This document shows, piece by piece, positions 37,746-45,823 of a stretch of 64,000 bases of DNA. The notes under the pieces were generated by a model. The model was not told where the DNA came from and did not search any database. It saw only the letters and a list, made by a program, of their open reading frames with translations. Within the stretch, counting starts at the first letter, position 1. The number at the start of each line of letters is the position of its first letter. The position numbers and the translations under genes were made by a program. This DNA comes from Caulobacter sp. NIBR2454 (GTDB lineage: Bacteria > Pseudomonadota > Alphaproteobacteria > Caulobacterales > Caulobacteraceae), in NCBI RefSeq assembly GCF_027474405.1, contig NZ_CP114871.1, positions 1,745,001 to 1,809,000 of the forward strand, in the 5' to 3' direction.

Positions 37746-40217
37746 ATGAAGGCTCGTAAGCGCCAACCGCTAGATTTCTCCGTTCTTCCCGTGGAGCCGC
37801 AGACCGCGCAGACGCCCGCGGAGGCCGCGCCTGAACCCGCGCCCGAGGCGAACCCTGACCTGGACCTGGCCATCGTAGAAGCGCCGGGCGCCGAAACGCC
37901 CGTTGTGCAGCCCATGGCCGAAACTCAACCTACGGCCACAACGCCGCCCCCACCGCCGGCCGAAGCGCCGACCGCCTATCGCCTGGATGCTCGCGCCGAG
38001 CCCGCCAAAGGCGGCGGCCTGTTCTGGTTCGCGGCCTGGGCTGTGGCTGTGCTGTGGAGCATCACCCCGATCGCCTTTGCTCTTGGCTGGCGGCAGACAT
38101 CCGGCCCATTCGCGTTCGACGGCTTCACCATGGGGCTGTTGCTGCTGCTGGGCGTTGGCTCGGCGGCTTTTGTCCTGCTGGGCGCCTATCTGCTGCGGCA
38201 AGGGATGCGACTGGCCGCCGAGGCGCGCCGCGCGCGCCAACTGGCCGACCAGATGCTGACCCCCGCCGCCCTGGCCGCCGCCGGCGCCAGCGACGTGGTC
38301 ACCGCCGTCCGCCTTCAGATCGAACACGCCAACGCCGCCGCCGCCGAGGCGCGGGAGCGGATGCTGTCCCTGCGCGAGGCCCTGGCCGTCGAGACCGAGC
38401 GTCTGGCCGAGGCCGCCTCGACCTCCGCCCGCACCGCCCACCACCTGGCCGAGAACCTGGGCCGCGAGCGCGAGTCCATGACCGTGCTGTCGGCCACGCT
38501 CGACGGTCAGGCGTCATCGGTAACCGACGCCATCGCCCGCCAGGCCCGCATGGTGGCGGAAGCCTCGGACCTGGCCGAAGCCCAACTTCGCGAAGCGGAA
38601 GCCGCGCTCGCCGCCCGCGCCGCCGACATGGCCGCCGCCGCGGGCGAGGCCAACGCCGCCGCCCGGACAACCGCCGACGACCTGTCGCGTCAGATCGCCC
38701 GCCTAGAGACCGCCGGCGTCGGTGTTGGCGAACAGCTGCGGTCGGTCGAGCTGGCCCTGACCAACCAGCGCACGGCTCTGGTGGACGCGGCGCAGGCTCT
38801 GCGGGCCGATCAGGAAGACTTCGCCGCCGAGACCGAGACGCGCACCGCGCAGCTTTCGGAGTTCGTCGGCCATACCCGCCAGAGCGCGGGCGAGCTCAAT
38901 GAGGTTTCGACGCGCGCCGCCGAGACCCTGACGGGCCTGATCGCCTCGACCACCGACCAGTTCCGCCAGATCGCGGAGTCGGCCAAGGAGGAGCGCGAGG
39001 CCCTGGGCATAGAGGCTGGCCGTTCCCTGGGCGCCGTGGCCGAGGCCGCCGCCGCCGAACGCGCGCGCCTGGAGCAGCAACTGTCCGGCGCCTTCGAGGG
39101 GCTGTCGGCAGCCGCCGAGCAGGCGCGCAAGGCGGCCGACCAGCACGCCGATGCGGCCATGGCTCGCGTGGACCAGTTGAACGAAGCCGCCTTCGCCGCC
39201 GGCCAGAAGGCCGACGCTATCTTCGAGGCGCGCCTGAACGACGCCCGCGAACTGATCGAACAGTCCGCCATGATGGTCGAGCAGGCCGGCGCCCGCACCG
39301 CCCAGAAGCTGGAGGAGGGCATCGGTCGCGCTCGCCATACGCTGGGTGAGCTCGAAATCCTGATGGCCGAGGTCGCTGATCGCGTTCGCGGCCTGCCGGA
39401 TGACGCTTTGCAACAGGCCGAAGCCGTCAAACAGGCGGTCGAGCGGGGCGTGGGCGAACTGCTCAGCGCCGCGCGTCAGGCCGCCGAGGAGACCCAGGCG
39501 ATCGACGCCGCCTTCCAGGCCCGCGTCCGCCGCAACTACGACGTGCTGAACGAGGCGGCGAGCCAGATGAACGCCGCACCGCCGCCGCGCCAAGCCAGCC
39601 CCGCGCCCGCGGCTTTCGCGGTTCCGCCCGCGCCCCGGACGCGCGCTTCAACCGTTGCGCCCGACGCCCCGGCGTCTTCGGAGGCTGGCCTGCGTCCGCG
39701 ACTGCGTCTGACCCCGACCGCCACCGACGAGGAGTTCCGTTCGGTATTCGGCGGCGCCGGCGGCCCCACGGATGAGGCGGCGCCGGAAGCGCCAGCCGAC
39801 CGTGGCGACTGGTCGTGGAAGGATCTGCTGTCCACCATCGACGATGGATCAGCCGACGACCAGAAACTCGGCGAGAAGCTGCATGCCGAGATCGCCGGCA
39901 TGGGCATCGATCCCGCGGCCCTACTGCCCAAGTCCCGCCTGGACGATATCGCCCAGGTGCTGAAGACCGGCGACCGGGCGGCGACCCGTGAGGTGGTCAA
40001 GAAGCTGGCCCCGGCGGCCACGCGTCGCCTTGTGCGCCGCCTGTTCTCCGACACCGCCTTGCGCACCCAGGTCGATCGATTCCTGCGGCGTCAGTCGGCT
40101 ATGATCGATGAAGCGGCCGAGCAGGATCGTGACGGCCATCTGATCGCCAGCCTGGTCAGCTCGGACGTGGGACGCACCTATCTGCTGCTGGAAGCGGCGG
40201 CCGGCGACCTGGGCTGA
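37746..40217 (+). CDS. tipN: TipN-like polarity protein (coiled coil, two membrane spans)
   Basis: An 823-residue protein with the domain order of Caulobacter TipN: a Pro/Ala/Glu-rich cytoplasmic N-terminus (about 1-90), two transmembrane helices (about 92-114 and 129-150), a very long alanine/glutamate-rich coiled coil (about 155-620), a Pro/Ala-rich linker, and a compact helical C-terminal domain (about 690-823). TipN marks the new pole, sets the division-to-pole transition, and affects flagellum placement and ParA-driven segregation. The ATG at 37746 (MKARKRQPLDF) is preferred over an upstream GTG. Its stop overlaps the dipeptide epimerase start by one base. The assignment is from architecture and from the presence of mipZ in the same genome; I cannot confirm it by alignment. 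Confidence 0.7.
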   Translation: MKARKRQPLDFSVLPVEPQTAQTPAEAAPEPAPEANPDLDLAIVEAPGAETPVVQPMAETQPTATTPPPPPAEAPTAYRLDARAEPAKGGGLFWFAAWAVAVLWSITPIAFALGWRQTSGPFAFDGFTMGLLLLLGVGSAAFVLLGAYLLRQGMRLAAEARRARQLADQMLTPAALAAAGASDVVTAVRLQIEHANAAAAEARERMLSLREALAVETERLAEAASTSARTAHHLAENLGRERESMTVLSATLDGQASSVTDAIARQARMVAEASDLAEAQLREAEAALAARAADMAAAAGEANAAARTTADDLSRQIARLETAGVGVGEQLRSVELALTNQRTALVDAAQALRADQEDFAAETETRTAQLSEFVGHTRQSAGELNEVSTRAAETLTGLIASTTDQFRQIAESAKEEREALGIEAGRSLGAVAEAAAAERARLEQQLSGAFEGLSAAAEQARKAADQHADAAMARVDQLNEAAFAAGQKADAIFEARLNDARELIEQSAMMVEQAGARTAQKLEEGIGRARHTLGELEILMAEVADRVRGLPDDALQQAEAVKQAVERGVGELLSAARQAAEETQAIDAAFQARVRRNYDVLNEAASQMNAAPPPRQASPAPAAFAVPPAPRTRASTVAPDAPASSEAGLRPRLRLTPTATDEEFRSVFGGAGGPTDEAAPEAPADRGDWSWKDLLSTIDDGSADDQKLGEKLHAEIAGMGIDPAALLPKSRLDDIAQVLKTGDRAATREVVKKLAPAATRRLVRRLFSDTALRTQVDRFLRRQSAMIDEAAEQDRDGHLIASLVSSDVGRTYLLLEAAAGDLG

Positions 40218-41194
40218 TGCGCCTGATCGTCCGTGACGAGCGCTGGCCCATCGCCGGCGCCTTCACCATCGCCCGCGGCTCCAAGACCGAAGCCCATGTG
40301 GTGGTCGTCGAGATCGAAGACGGCGGCGTGATCGGGCGAGGGGAGTCCACGCCCTATTCCCGTTACGGCGAGACTGTCGAGGGCGTGCTGGCGCAGATCG
40401 AAAGCCTGCGCACGTCGGTGGAGCAGGGTGTTGACCGCGCGGGTCTGCAGCCGCTGATTCACGCTGGCGCCGCGCGCAACGCGGTGGACTGCGCCCTGTG
40501 GGACCTGGCGGCCAAGCAGGTTGGGCGTCCGGTTTGGGGGCTTGCCGGGCGTAGCGAGCCGGGGCCTGTGGAGACCTGCTACACGCTCAGCCTGGCCGCG
40601 CCCGAAGTGATGGAGCAGGCCGCCCGCACGGCGTCGCATCGGCCCTGGTTGAAGCTGAAGATCGGCGGGCCCGATGATCTGGCCAGGGTCGAAGCGGTGC
40701 GTCGCGCCGCCCCTTCCTCGAAACTGGTGGTCGATGCGAACGAGGGTCTGTCATTCGACGACTTGCGCCGCCTGACCCCCGACTTCGCCCGGCTGGGCGT
40801 GCGGATGATCGAGCAGCCGTTGAAGGCCGGCGAGGACGATGCCCTGGAGGGCTATGACAGCCCCGTGGTGCTTTGCGCCGATGAGAGCCTGCACACGCGT
40901 GAAGAGCTTGCGGCATGCGCGCGGCGCTATGGGGCGGTGAACATCAAGCTCGACAAGACCGGGGGGCTCACTGAAGCCCTGGCCTTGGACGATGATGCGC
41001 GGGCGCTGGGATTGCAGGTAATGGCCGGCTGCATGGTCGCCACTTCGCTGGCCATGGCGCCGGCGATGCTTGTCGCGCAAGGGGCGGCGGTCGTGGACCT
41101 GGACGGTCCGCTGTTGCTGGCGCGGGACCGTGACCCTGGCCTGAGGTTCGAGGGGTCGGTGATCCATCCGCCGCGCCCCGAGCTGTGGGGGTGA
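40217..41194 (+). CDS. L-Ala-D/L-Glu (dipeptide) epimerase
   Basis: An enolase-superfamily enzyme of 325 residues that epimerises L-Ala-D-Glu from murein peptides, allowing their reuse. Catalytic residues are visible: KxK in LKLKIGG (about 153-155), metal ligands Asp in VVDANEG, Glu in MIEQPL and Asp in CADES, and the second base Lys in NIKLDKTGGL. It begins in the tipN stop codon (TGATG), so the two are coupled. AnmK, elsewhere in this window, belongs to the same recycling pathway. Confidence 0.92.
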   Translation: MRLIVRDERWPIAGAFTIARGSKTEAHVVVVEIEDGGVIGRGESTPYSRYGETVEGVLAQIESLRTSVEQGVDRAGLQPLIHAGAARNAVDCALWDLAAKQVGRPVWGLAGRSEPGPVETCYTLSLAAPEVMEQAARTASHRPWLKLKIGGPDDLARVEAVRRAAPSSKLVVDANEGLSFDDLRRLTPDFARLGVRMIEQPLKAGEDDALEGYDSPVVLCADESLHTREELAACARRYGAVNIKLDKTGGLTEALALDDDARALGLQVMAGCMVATSLAMAPAMLVAQGAAVVDLDGPLLLARDRDPGLRFEGSVIHPPRPELWG

Positions 41195-41195
41195 G

Positions 41196-41756
41196 ATGAA
41201 GCGGCTGTTTGACCTCGCCGGTGCGGGTGTTGGTCTGTGGTTCCTGTGGCCGGCGTTGCTGGTGGTCTGGATCATCGTGAAACTGGATTCGCCAGGGCCG
41301 GGTCTGCACTGGTCCAAGCGGGTGGGGCGGGACAACCGCCTGTTCGCCATGCCGAAGTTCCGCACCATGCGGATCGATGCGCCACAGGTCGCGACGCACC
41401 TATTCAGCGATGCTGATGCGTTTCTGACGCCCATCGGCAAGACCCTGCGCCGGTTCAGTATCGACGAGTTGCCCCAGCTATGGAGCGTGCTGATCGGCGA
41501 CATGAGCCTGGTTGGGCCTCGACCAGCCTTGTTCAATCAGGACGATCTGGTGGCGCTGCGGACTGAGCAGGGAGTCCACAACCTTCGGCCCGGACTGACC
41601 GGATGGGCCCAGATCAACGGCCGGGATGAAATCTCGATCAGGGAGAAGGTCGATCTGGATCGCGAATATATGGATCGCCAGTCGCTGGCTTTCGACCTGA
41701 AGATCCTGATCGCCACCTTCGCTCCGGTGATCAGCGGTCGCGATTTCTCACGATAA
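41196..41756 (+). CDS. Undecaprenyl-phosphate sugar-1-phosphate transferase (PglC-type)
   Basis: A monotopic phosphoglycosyl transferase of 186 residues that starts a polysaccharide on undecaprenyl phosphate at the inner face of the membrane. It has one N-terminal membrane helix (about 8-29) and the full bacterial sugar transferase core: DSPGPG, FAMPKFRTM, the catalytic Asp-Glu in IDELPQLWSVL, GDMSLVGPRP and PGLTGWAQINGRD. It lies one base after the dipeptide epimerase stop. The minimal (short) form lacks the larger N-terminal membrane region of WcaJ-like enzymes. The sugar is unknown. Confidence 0.93.
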   Translation: MKRLFDLAGAGVGLWFLWPALLVVWIIVKLDSPGPGLHWSKRVGRDNRLFAMPKFRTMRIDAPQVATHLFSDADAFLTPIGKTLRRFSIDELPQLWSVLIGDMSLVGPRPALFNQDDLVALRTEQGVHNLRPGLTGWAQINGRDEISIREKVDLDREYMDRQSLAFDLKILIATFAPVISGRDFSR

Positions 41757-41818
41757 TTCAAAGCGTGGCCGCAACTGATTGTGGCTCATGTGGTTTTTCG
41801 CTCAACGGAGCGATTGCC

Positions 41819-42022
41819 ATGACCGAAGAGCGATATGTGGTGCTGCGGTACCGTGACGGCTGGACCGTCAATATCGGGGCCGACATCGTCAGTCTTCACC
41901 CCAGTCAGGAGGCCGCGCGTGACGCCGCCGAGAAGCGGGTTGAGGAGGCGCAGTCGGAAGGGCGCGATGCGGAATTCCTAGGCGTTTTGAACAACCACGC
42001 TCACCTTGAAGAGGATCGATAG
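41819..42022 (+). CDS. DUF2188-like small protein
   Basis: A 67-residue acidic protein of the DUF2188 type: a beta-strand start ERYVVLRYRDGWTVNIG, then a helix with EAARDAAEKRVEEAQSEGRDAEFLGV. Members are short and of unknown function, sometimes in stress regulons. The ATG follows GGAG. It is 62 bases from the sugar transferase gene on the same strand. Confidence 0.75.
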   Translation: MTEERYVVLRYRDGWTVNIGADIVSLHPSQEAARDAAEKRVEEAQSEGRDAEFLGVLNNHAHLEEDR

Positions 42023-42147
42023 CCCTCTCAGTTCTTCTGCTGTGGACGCCTCGCGAGCAGCAGTTTAAGCGGCCATCGACGGGTTCATGCCGCTGCGGCA
42101 GGCCCCTATCATCTCAGGCCTGAACGAGGCCTCTGAACGGAGCCGCC

Positions 42148-44862
42148 ATGTCCAATCCGGCCCTTGATCTTGGTCGCGCGCCGCCGACCGGCCGCCATGT
42201 GAAGCAGAACGCCGAGTTCCTCGACAGCCTGCTCGCCGAGGCGATCCGCTATCTGGATGGCGACGAAGCGGCGGAGTTGGTGGAACGGGCGCGCAAGGCG
42301 GCGGCGGAAGGGGGCGGCGGCGAACTGGCCGGCCTGTTCACCGGGCTGTCCGCAGATCAGGGTCTCTTCCTGGCGCGCGCCTTCGCCTATCACTCGCTGC
42401 TGGCCAATATCGGCGAGGACGTGGCTGGACGCCGACGTCATGCCGAGGCGGAGGTCATGCCGGGGAGCGAGCGGCCATTGACCCTGGCCGCGGCCGTGGC
42501 GCGGGTGCGCAAGGAGAACCCCGAGCGGCTGGACGCCCTGTTGAATGGGCTGAATGTGGTTCCGGTCCTGACCGCTCACCCCACGGAGGTTCGCCGTCGC
42601 GGGGTCGTGGATCGCGAGTTCGAAATCTCCCGCCTGATGGCGTTGCGCCGGCACCATCTGCCGGCCGACCTGGAGGCGCAGATTCGCGCCGACCTGTTCC
42701 GTGAGATCGCCTTGCTGTGGCGTACGCGCCAGCATCGGCCCGAGCGGATCACGGTTCGGGACGAGATCCGCAACGCCCTGTCGATCGTCCGCACCTCGAT
42801 CCTGCCGGCCATGGTCGACCTTTACGGCGCCTGGTCGCAGGCGGTGGAGGACGGCGCCGCCGTGCCGCCGATGCTCAAACTGGGCACGTGGCTGGGCGGC
42901 GACCGCGACGGTCACCCCGGCGTGGATGGCGAGACCTTGAAGGTCGCCCTGCGGTCGCAGGCTCGCATCATCCTGGATTTCTACGCCGGTCAGGTGCGCA
43001 AGCTGTGGTCGGATCTGGCGATCTCGACCGAGTACACCGAGGTGTCGGCCGACCTGCAGGCCATGGCCGATCTGAGCGAGTCCGCCACGGACGTGCATCG
43101 CAAGGACGAGCCATATCGGCTGGTGCTTTCGGACATCTTCGAGCGCCTGTCCGCGACGGCCCAGAAGCTGGCGGGGCAGCCGGTGTCCTATGCCCTCGGT
43201 CCGTCCAAGGCCGAGCCCTATACCGGCCCAGAGGCGTTCATCGCCGATCTTGAGACGGTTCGGGACTCCCTGAGCGACCACGAGGGCGCGCGGCTGCTGG
43301 GATCGACCCTGCGGACCCTGCTGGATGTGGCGCGTGCCTGCGGTTTCCATCTGCTTGCCGTCGATTTGCGCCAGAACGCGGACGTTCACGAACGCGTTCT
43401 GCATGAACTGTTCGCGCGCACGGGCGCCGAGGCGAACTATCTGGGCCTGGACGAGAAGTTCCGGGTGCCGCTGCTGCTGTCGGAACTGGCCCATGAGCGG
43501 CCGCTGCGCTCGCCCTTCGTCACCTATTCGGAGGAGACGGAAAAGGAGCTGAAGACCATCGAGAGCGCGGCCGAGGCCATCCGCGATTTCGGGGCCGCGG
43601 CCATCGGCGCCTATGTGGTGTCCAAGGCGGCGACCGTCTCCGACATCCTGGAGCCTCTGGTGTTGCTCAAGCAGGTCGGCGTGGTGACCGGGGGGGCGGA
43701 GCCCTCAACGAGCATCTTCGTCAGTCCGCTGTTCGAGACCATCGGCGACCTGGAGCGCGGGCCGGACGTGATACGCGCGTGGCTGGACCTGCCCATCGCC
43801 AAGGCTCTGCTGGGCGACCGCCCGGTGCAGGAGATCATGCTGGGCTATTCGGACAGCAACAAGGACGGCGGCTATGTCGCCTCCCGCCGAGGTGTCGCGG
43901 CGGCGGCGTCGGCCCTGGCCGAGGCGGCGCAGAGCAAGGGCGCGGGCGTGCGCTTCTTCCACGGTCGCGGCGGTTCGGTCGGGCGGGGTGGCGGACCCGC
44001 GGCCGAGGCCGTGCTGGCGCAACCCCCTGGCACCGTTCAGGGCCGCATGCGCATGACCGAGCAGGGCGAGATGATCGCCCGCCGCTATGGCGACCAGCCC
44101 ACGGCGCGGCGCAACCTGGACGGCATGACCGCCGCCGTGCTGCTGGCCAGCGTCGATGAGAAGATCGAGCGCGCGCCGGAAGCCATTGAGACGGCGATGA
44201 ACGCCCTGGCGCAGTCGTCTTTCGAGGCCTATCGCGCCCTGGTTTATGATGACGCCGGTTTCGAGGACTTCTTCTGGTCGGCGACGCCTGTGGGCGAGAT
44301 CGCGCAGCTGAACATCGGGAGTCGCCCGTCCTCGCGGACAGCCAGCCGCAAGATCGAAGACCTGCGGGCCATCCCGTGGGTGTTCTCCTGGTCGCAGGCG
44401 CGCTTCATGCTGCCGGGCTGGTACGGTTTCGCCTCGGGTGTCGAGAAGGCGGGCCTGTCGGTCGAGCAGCTTCAGGGACTGGTGGGGGAATACGATTTCT
44501 TTTCGGCGCTGCTGTCGAACATGGAGCTGGCCCTGGCGCAGAGCGACATGACCATGGCCGCCCGCTATGCCGAGCTTTCGCCGGACCGCGTGGCGGCGGA
44601 GCGGATTTTCGCGGCCATCAAGCGCGAGCATGATGCGGCGGTGAAACTGGCCCTGGCGATCAGGGGCGGGGAGGCGTTGCTCGACAACCAGCCTCAGCTG
44701 GCGGAGTCGGTGCAACTGGCGAGCCATTCTGTCGATCCGCTGAACCACCTGCAGCTGGAGTTGCTGCGTCGCCGGCGTGCGGGGGATGAAGACCCCCGGA
44801 TCAAGTTGGCGATCCAATCGACGGTGGCGGGGATCGCGGCCGGGCTGCGCAACACAGGCTGA
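42148..44862 (+). CDS. ppc: Phosphoenolpyruvate carboxylase
   Basis: Fixes bicarbonate onto PEP to make oxaloacetate, replenishing the TCA cycle. The protein has 904 residues, the normal bacterial size. Active-site motifs are present: the catalytic His in VLTAHPTEVRRR (about residue 138), the GYSDSNKDGGYV segment, the glycine-rich FFHGRGGSVGRGGGP, and the C-terminal region ending in RNTG. A palindrome TTCGTATACGAA lies three bases after the stop codon. Confidence 0.97.
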   Translation: MSNPALDLGRAPPTGRHVKQNAEFLDSLLAEAIRYLDGDEAAELVERARKAAAEGGGGELAGLFTGLSADQGLFLARAFAYHSLLANIGEDVAGRRRHAEAEVMPGSERPLTLAAAVARVRKENPERLDALLNGLNVVPVLTAHPTEVRRRGVVDREFEISRLMALRRHHLPADLEAQIRADLFREIALLWRTRQHRPERITVRDEIRNALSIVRTSILPAMVDLYGAWSQAVEDGAAVPPMLKLGTWLGGDRDGHPGVDGETLKVALRSQARIILDFYAGQVRKLWSDLAISTEYTEVSADLQAMADLSESATDVHRKDEPYRLVLSDIFERLSATAQKLAGQPVSYALGPSKAEPYTGPEAFIADLETVRDSLSDHEGARLLGSTLRTLLDVARACGFHLLAVDLRQNADVHERVLHELFARTGAEANYLGLDEKFRVPLLLSELAHERPLRSPFVTYSEETEKELKTIESAAEAIRDFGAAAIGAYVVSKAATVSDILEPLVLLKQVGVVTGGAEPSTSIFVSPLFETIGDLERGPDVIRAWLDLPIAKALLGDRPVQEIMLGYSDSNKDGGYVASRRGVAAAASALAEAAQSKGAGVRFFHGRGGSVGRGGGPAAEAVLAQPPGTVQGRMRMTEQGEMIARRYGDQPTARRNLDGMTAAVLLASVDEKIERAPEAIETAMNALAQSSFEAYRALVYDDAGFEDFFWSATPVGEIAQLNIGSRPSSRTASRKIEDLRAIPWVFSWSQARFMLPGWYGFASGVEKAGLSVEQLQGLVGEYDFFSALLSNMELALAQSDMTMAARYAELSPDRVAAERIFAAIKREHDAAVKLALAIRGGEALLDNQPQLAESVQLASHSVDPLNHLQLELLRRRRAGDEDPRIKLAIQSTVAGIAAGLRNTG

Positions 44863-44864
44863 TC

Positions 44865-44876
44865 TTCGTATACGAA
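44865..44876. promoter_or_regulatory. Palindrome TTCGTATACGAA, possible FadR/GntR-type operator
   Basis: A perfect 12-bp palindrome just after the ppc stop. TCGTATACGA has the GT-N-AC layout of GntR (FadR-subfamily) operators. It could serve the eda region or simply be the start of the ppc 3' end. No GntR gene is in the window. Confidence 0.35.
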
Positions 44877-44908
44877 AGGGCTTGCCTTGCGAGGTGATCC
44901 TGCCATTA

Positions 44909-44923
44909 TTGACACCGGTGTCA
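44909..44923. promoter_or_regulatory. Palindrome TGACACCGGTGTCA with overlapping TTGACA
   Basis: A 14-bp perfect palindrome with central CG (44910-44923) typical of LacI-family operators, overlapping a perfect -35-like TTGACA (44909-44914). No convincing -10 element follows at 17 bases, so the promoter itself is unproven. It lies about 197 bases upstream of eda and before a terminator. Confidence 0.5.
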
Positions 44924-44944
44924 CGACTCCCATCCTGACACACC

Positions 44945-45037
44945 AGTTTCGTCGGCCTGCCGACGTCACTTAGCGGCTCTTTCGGGAGCTCGCTCCTGCG
45001 CAAACTGGGGCGCCGCGTTGTCGGCGCCCCATTTTTT
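44945..45037 (+). ncRNA. Candidate small RNA or terminated leader
   Basis: Between the palindrome and eda lie three potential RNA hairpins: CGTCGG-CCTG-CCGACG (44950-44965), CGGGAG-CTCG-CTCCTG (44983-44998), and an intrinsic terminator (45007-45037). There is no ORF. If transcription starts from the TTGACA at 44909 the product would be about 100 nt. The alternative is that this is simply the ppc 3' untranslated region and terminator. Confidence 0.4.
45007..45037 (+). terminator. Rho-independent terminator
   Basis: A 9-bp stem (GGGGCGCCG / CGGCGCCCC) with a CGTTGT loop, followed by A and six T residues. It ends transcription from ppc or from the candidate small RNA, before eda. Confidence 0.92.
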
Positions 45038-45062
45038 CATCGCCAAGCGGGTTCAAACTGGA

Positions 45063-45119
45063 GCCTGGGCGTGACATGACAGCGCTCGCAATTTGAACCT
45101 CTGGCCCAGGCGTACAGCG
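45063..45119 (+). promoter_or_regulatory. Long-range stem covering the eda ribosome-binding site
   Basis: GCCTGGGC (45063-45070) and GCCCAGGC (45104-45111) are perfectly complementary and flank 33 bases. The second arm contains the AGG that would act as Shine-Dalgarno for the eda ATG at 45120, so folding could block translation. Confidence 0.4.
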
Positions 45120-45761
45120 ATGACCGACACGATCGAAACCTACATGGACCTGGCTCCGGTCATGGCCGTGGTCACCATCGCCGATGTCGCTCAGGCCGTG
45201 CCGATGGCCAAGGCCCTAGTGGCCGGCGGCTGCACGACCATCGAGGTCACCCTGCGCACACCCGCCGCGCTGGACGCCATGCGCGCCATCGCCGACGCGG
45301 TGCCTGAAGCGGTGATCGGGGCCGGCACGGTTCTGAGCTCCAAGGATCTGGAGGCTTCGGCCAAGGCCGGCGCCAAGTTCGCCATCTCGCCAGGCGCGAC
45401 CCCGGCCCTGCTGGCCATGGGCCGTGACGGATCGATCCCGTATCTGCCGGCGGTGGCCACGGCGTCCGAGTTGATGGCCGGGCTGGAGCACGGCTATCGC
45501 GCCTTCAAGTTCTTCCCCGCGGTGGCGGCCGGCGGCGTGGCCATGCTGAAGAGCTTTGGCGGCCCGTTCCCGTACGTCCGCTTCTGCCCCACGGGCGGGG
45601 TCACGCTGGAGACCGCGCCTGACTTCCTGAAGCTGCCGAATGTCGCCTGCGTAGGCGGGTCGTGGCTGACGCCAGACGCCGCCATGAAAGACGGCGACTG
45701 GGGAAAGATCCAGAGTCTCGCGCAGGCGGCGACCGACGCGCTCGCCGCCTTCAAGGCCTAG
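45120..45761 (+). CDS. eda: KDPG/KHG aldolase (Entner-Doudoroff)
   Basis: Eda cleaves 2-keto-3-deoxy-6-phosphogluconate to pyruvate and glyceraldehyde-3-phosphate, the last step of the Entner-Doudoroff pathway, the main sugar route in Caulobacteraceae. The 213-residue protein has the catalytic residues in place: Glu42 and Arg46 in IEVTLRT, the GAGTVLS loop, and the Schiff-base Lys130 in AFKFFPA. The ATG at 45120 starts the conserved MTDTIETYM. The 5' region contains a LacI-type palindrome, a terminator and a stem over the ribosome-binding site, suggesting control. Here eda stands apart from edd. Confidence 0.95.
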   Translation: MTDTIETYMDLAPVMAVVTIADVAQAVPMAKALVAGGCTTIEVTLRTPAALDAMRAIADAVPEAVIGAGTVLSSKDLEASAKAGAKFAISPGATPALLAMGRDGSIPYLPAVATASELMAGLEHGYRAFKFFPAVAAGGVAMLKSFGGPFPYVRFCPTGGVTLETAPDFLKLPNVACVGGSWLTPDAAMKDGDWGKIQSLAQAATDALAAFKA

Positions 45762-45823
45762 GCGGGAACGGCGGCCAAGCTCGGCGGTTCTTATGGCTTC
45801 AAGACAAGCCTGAAGGGACGGCC

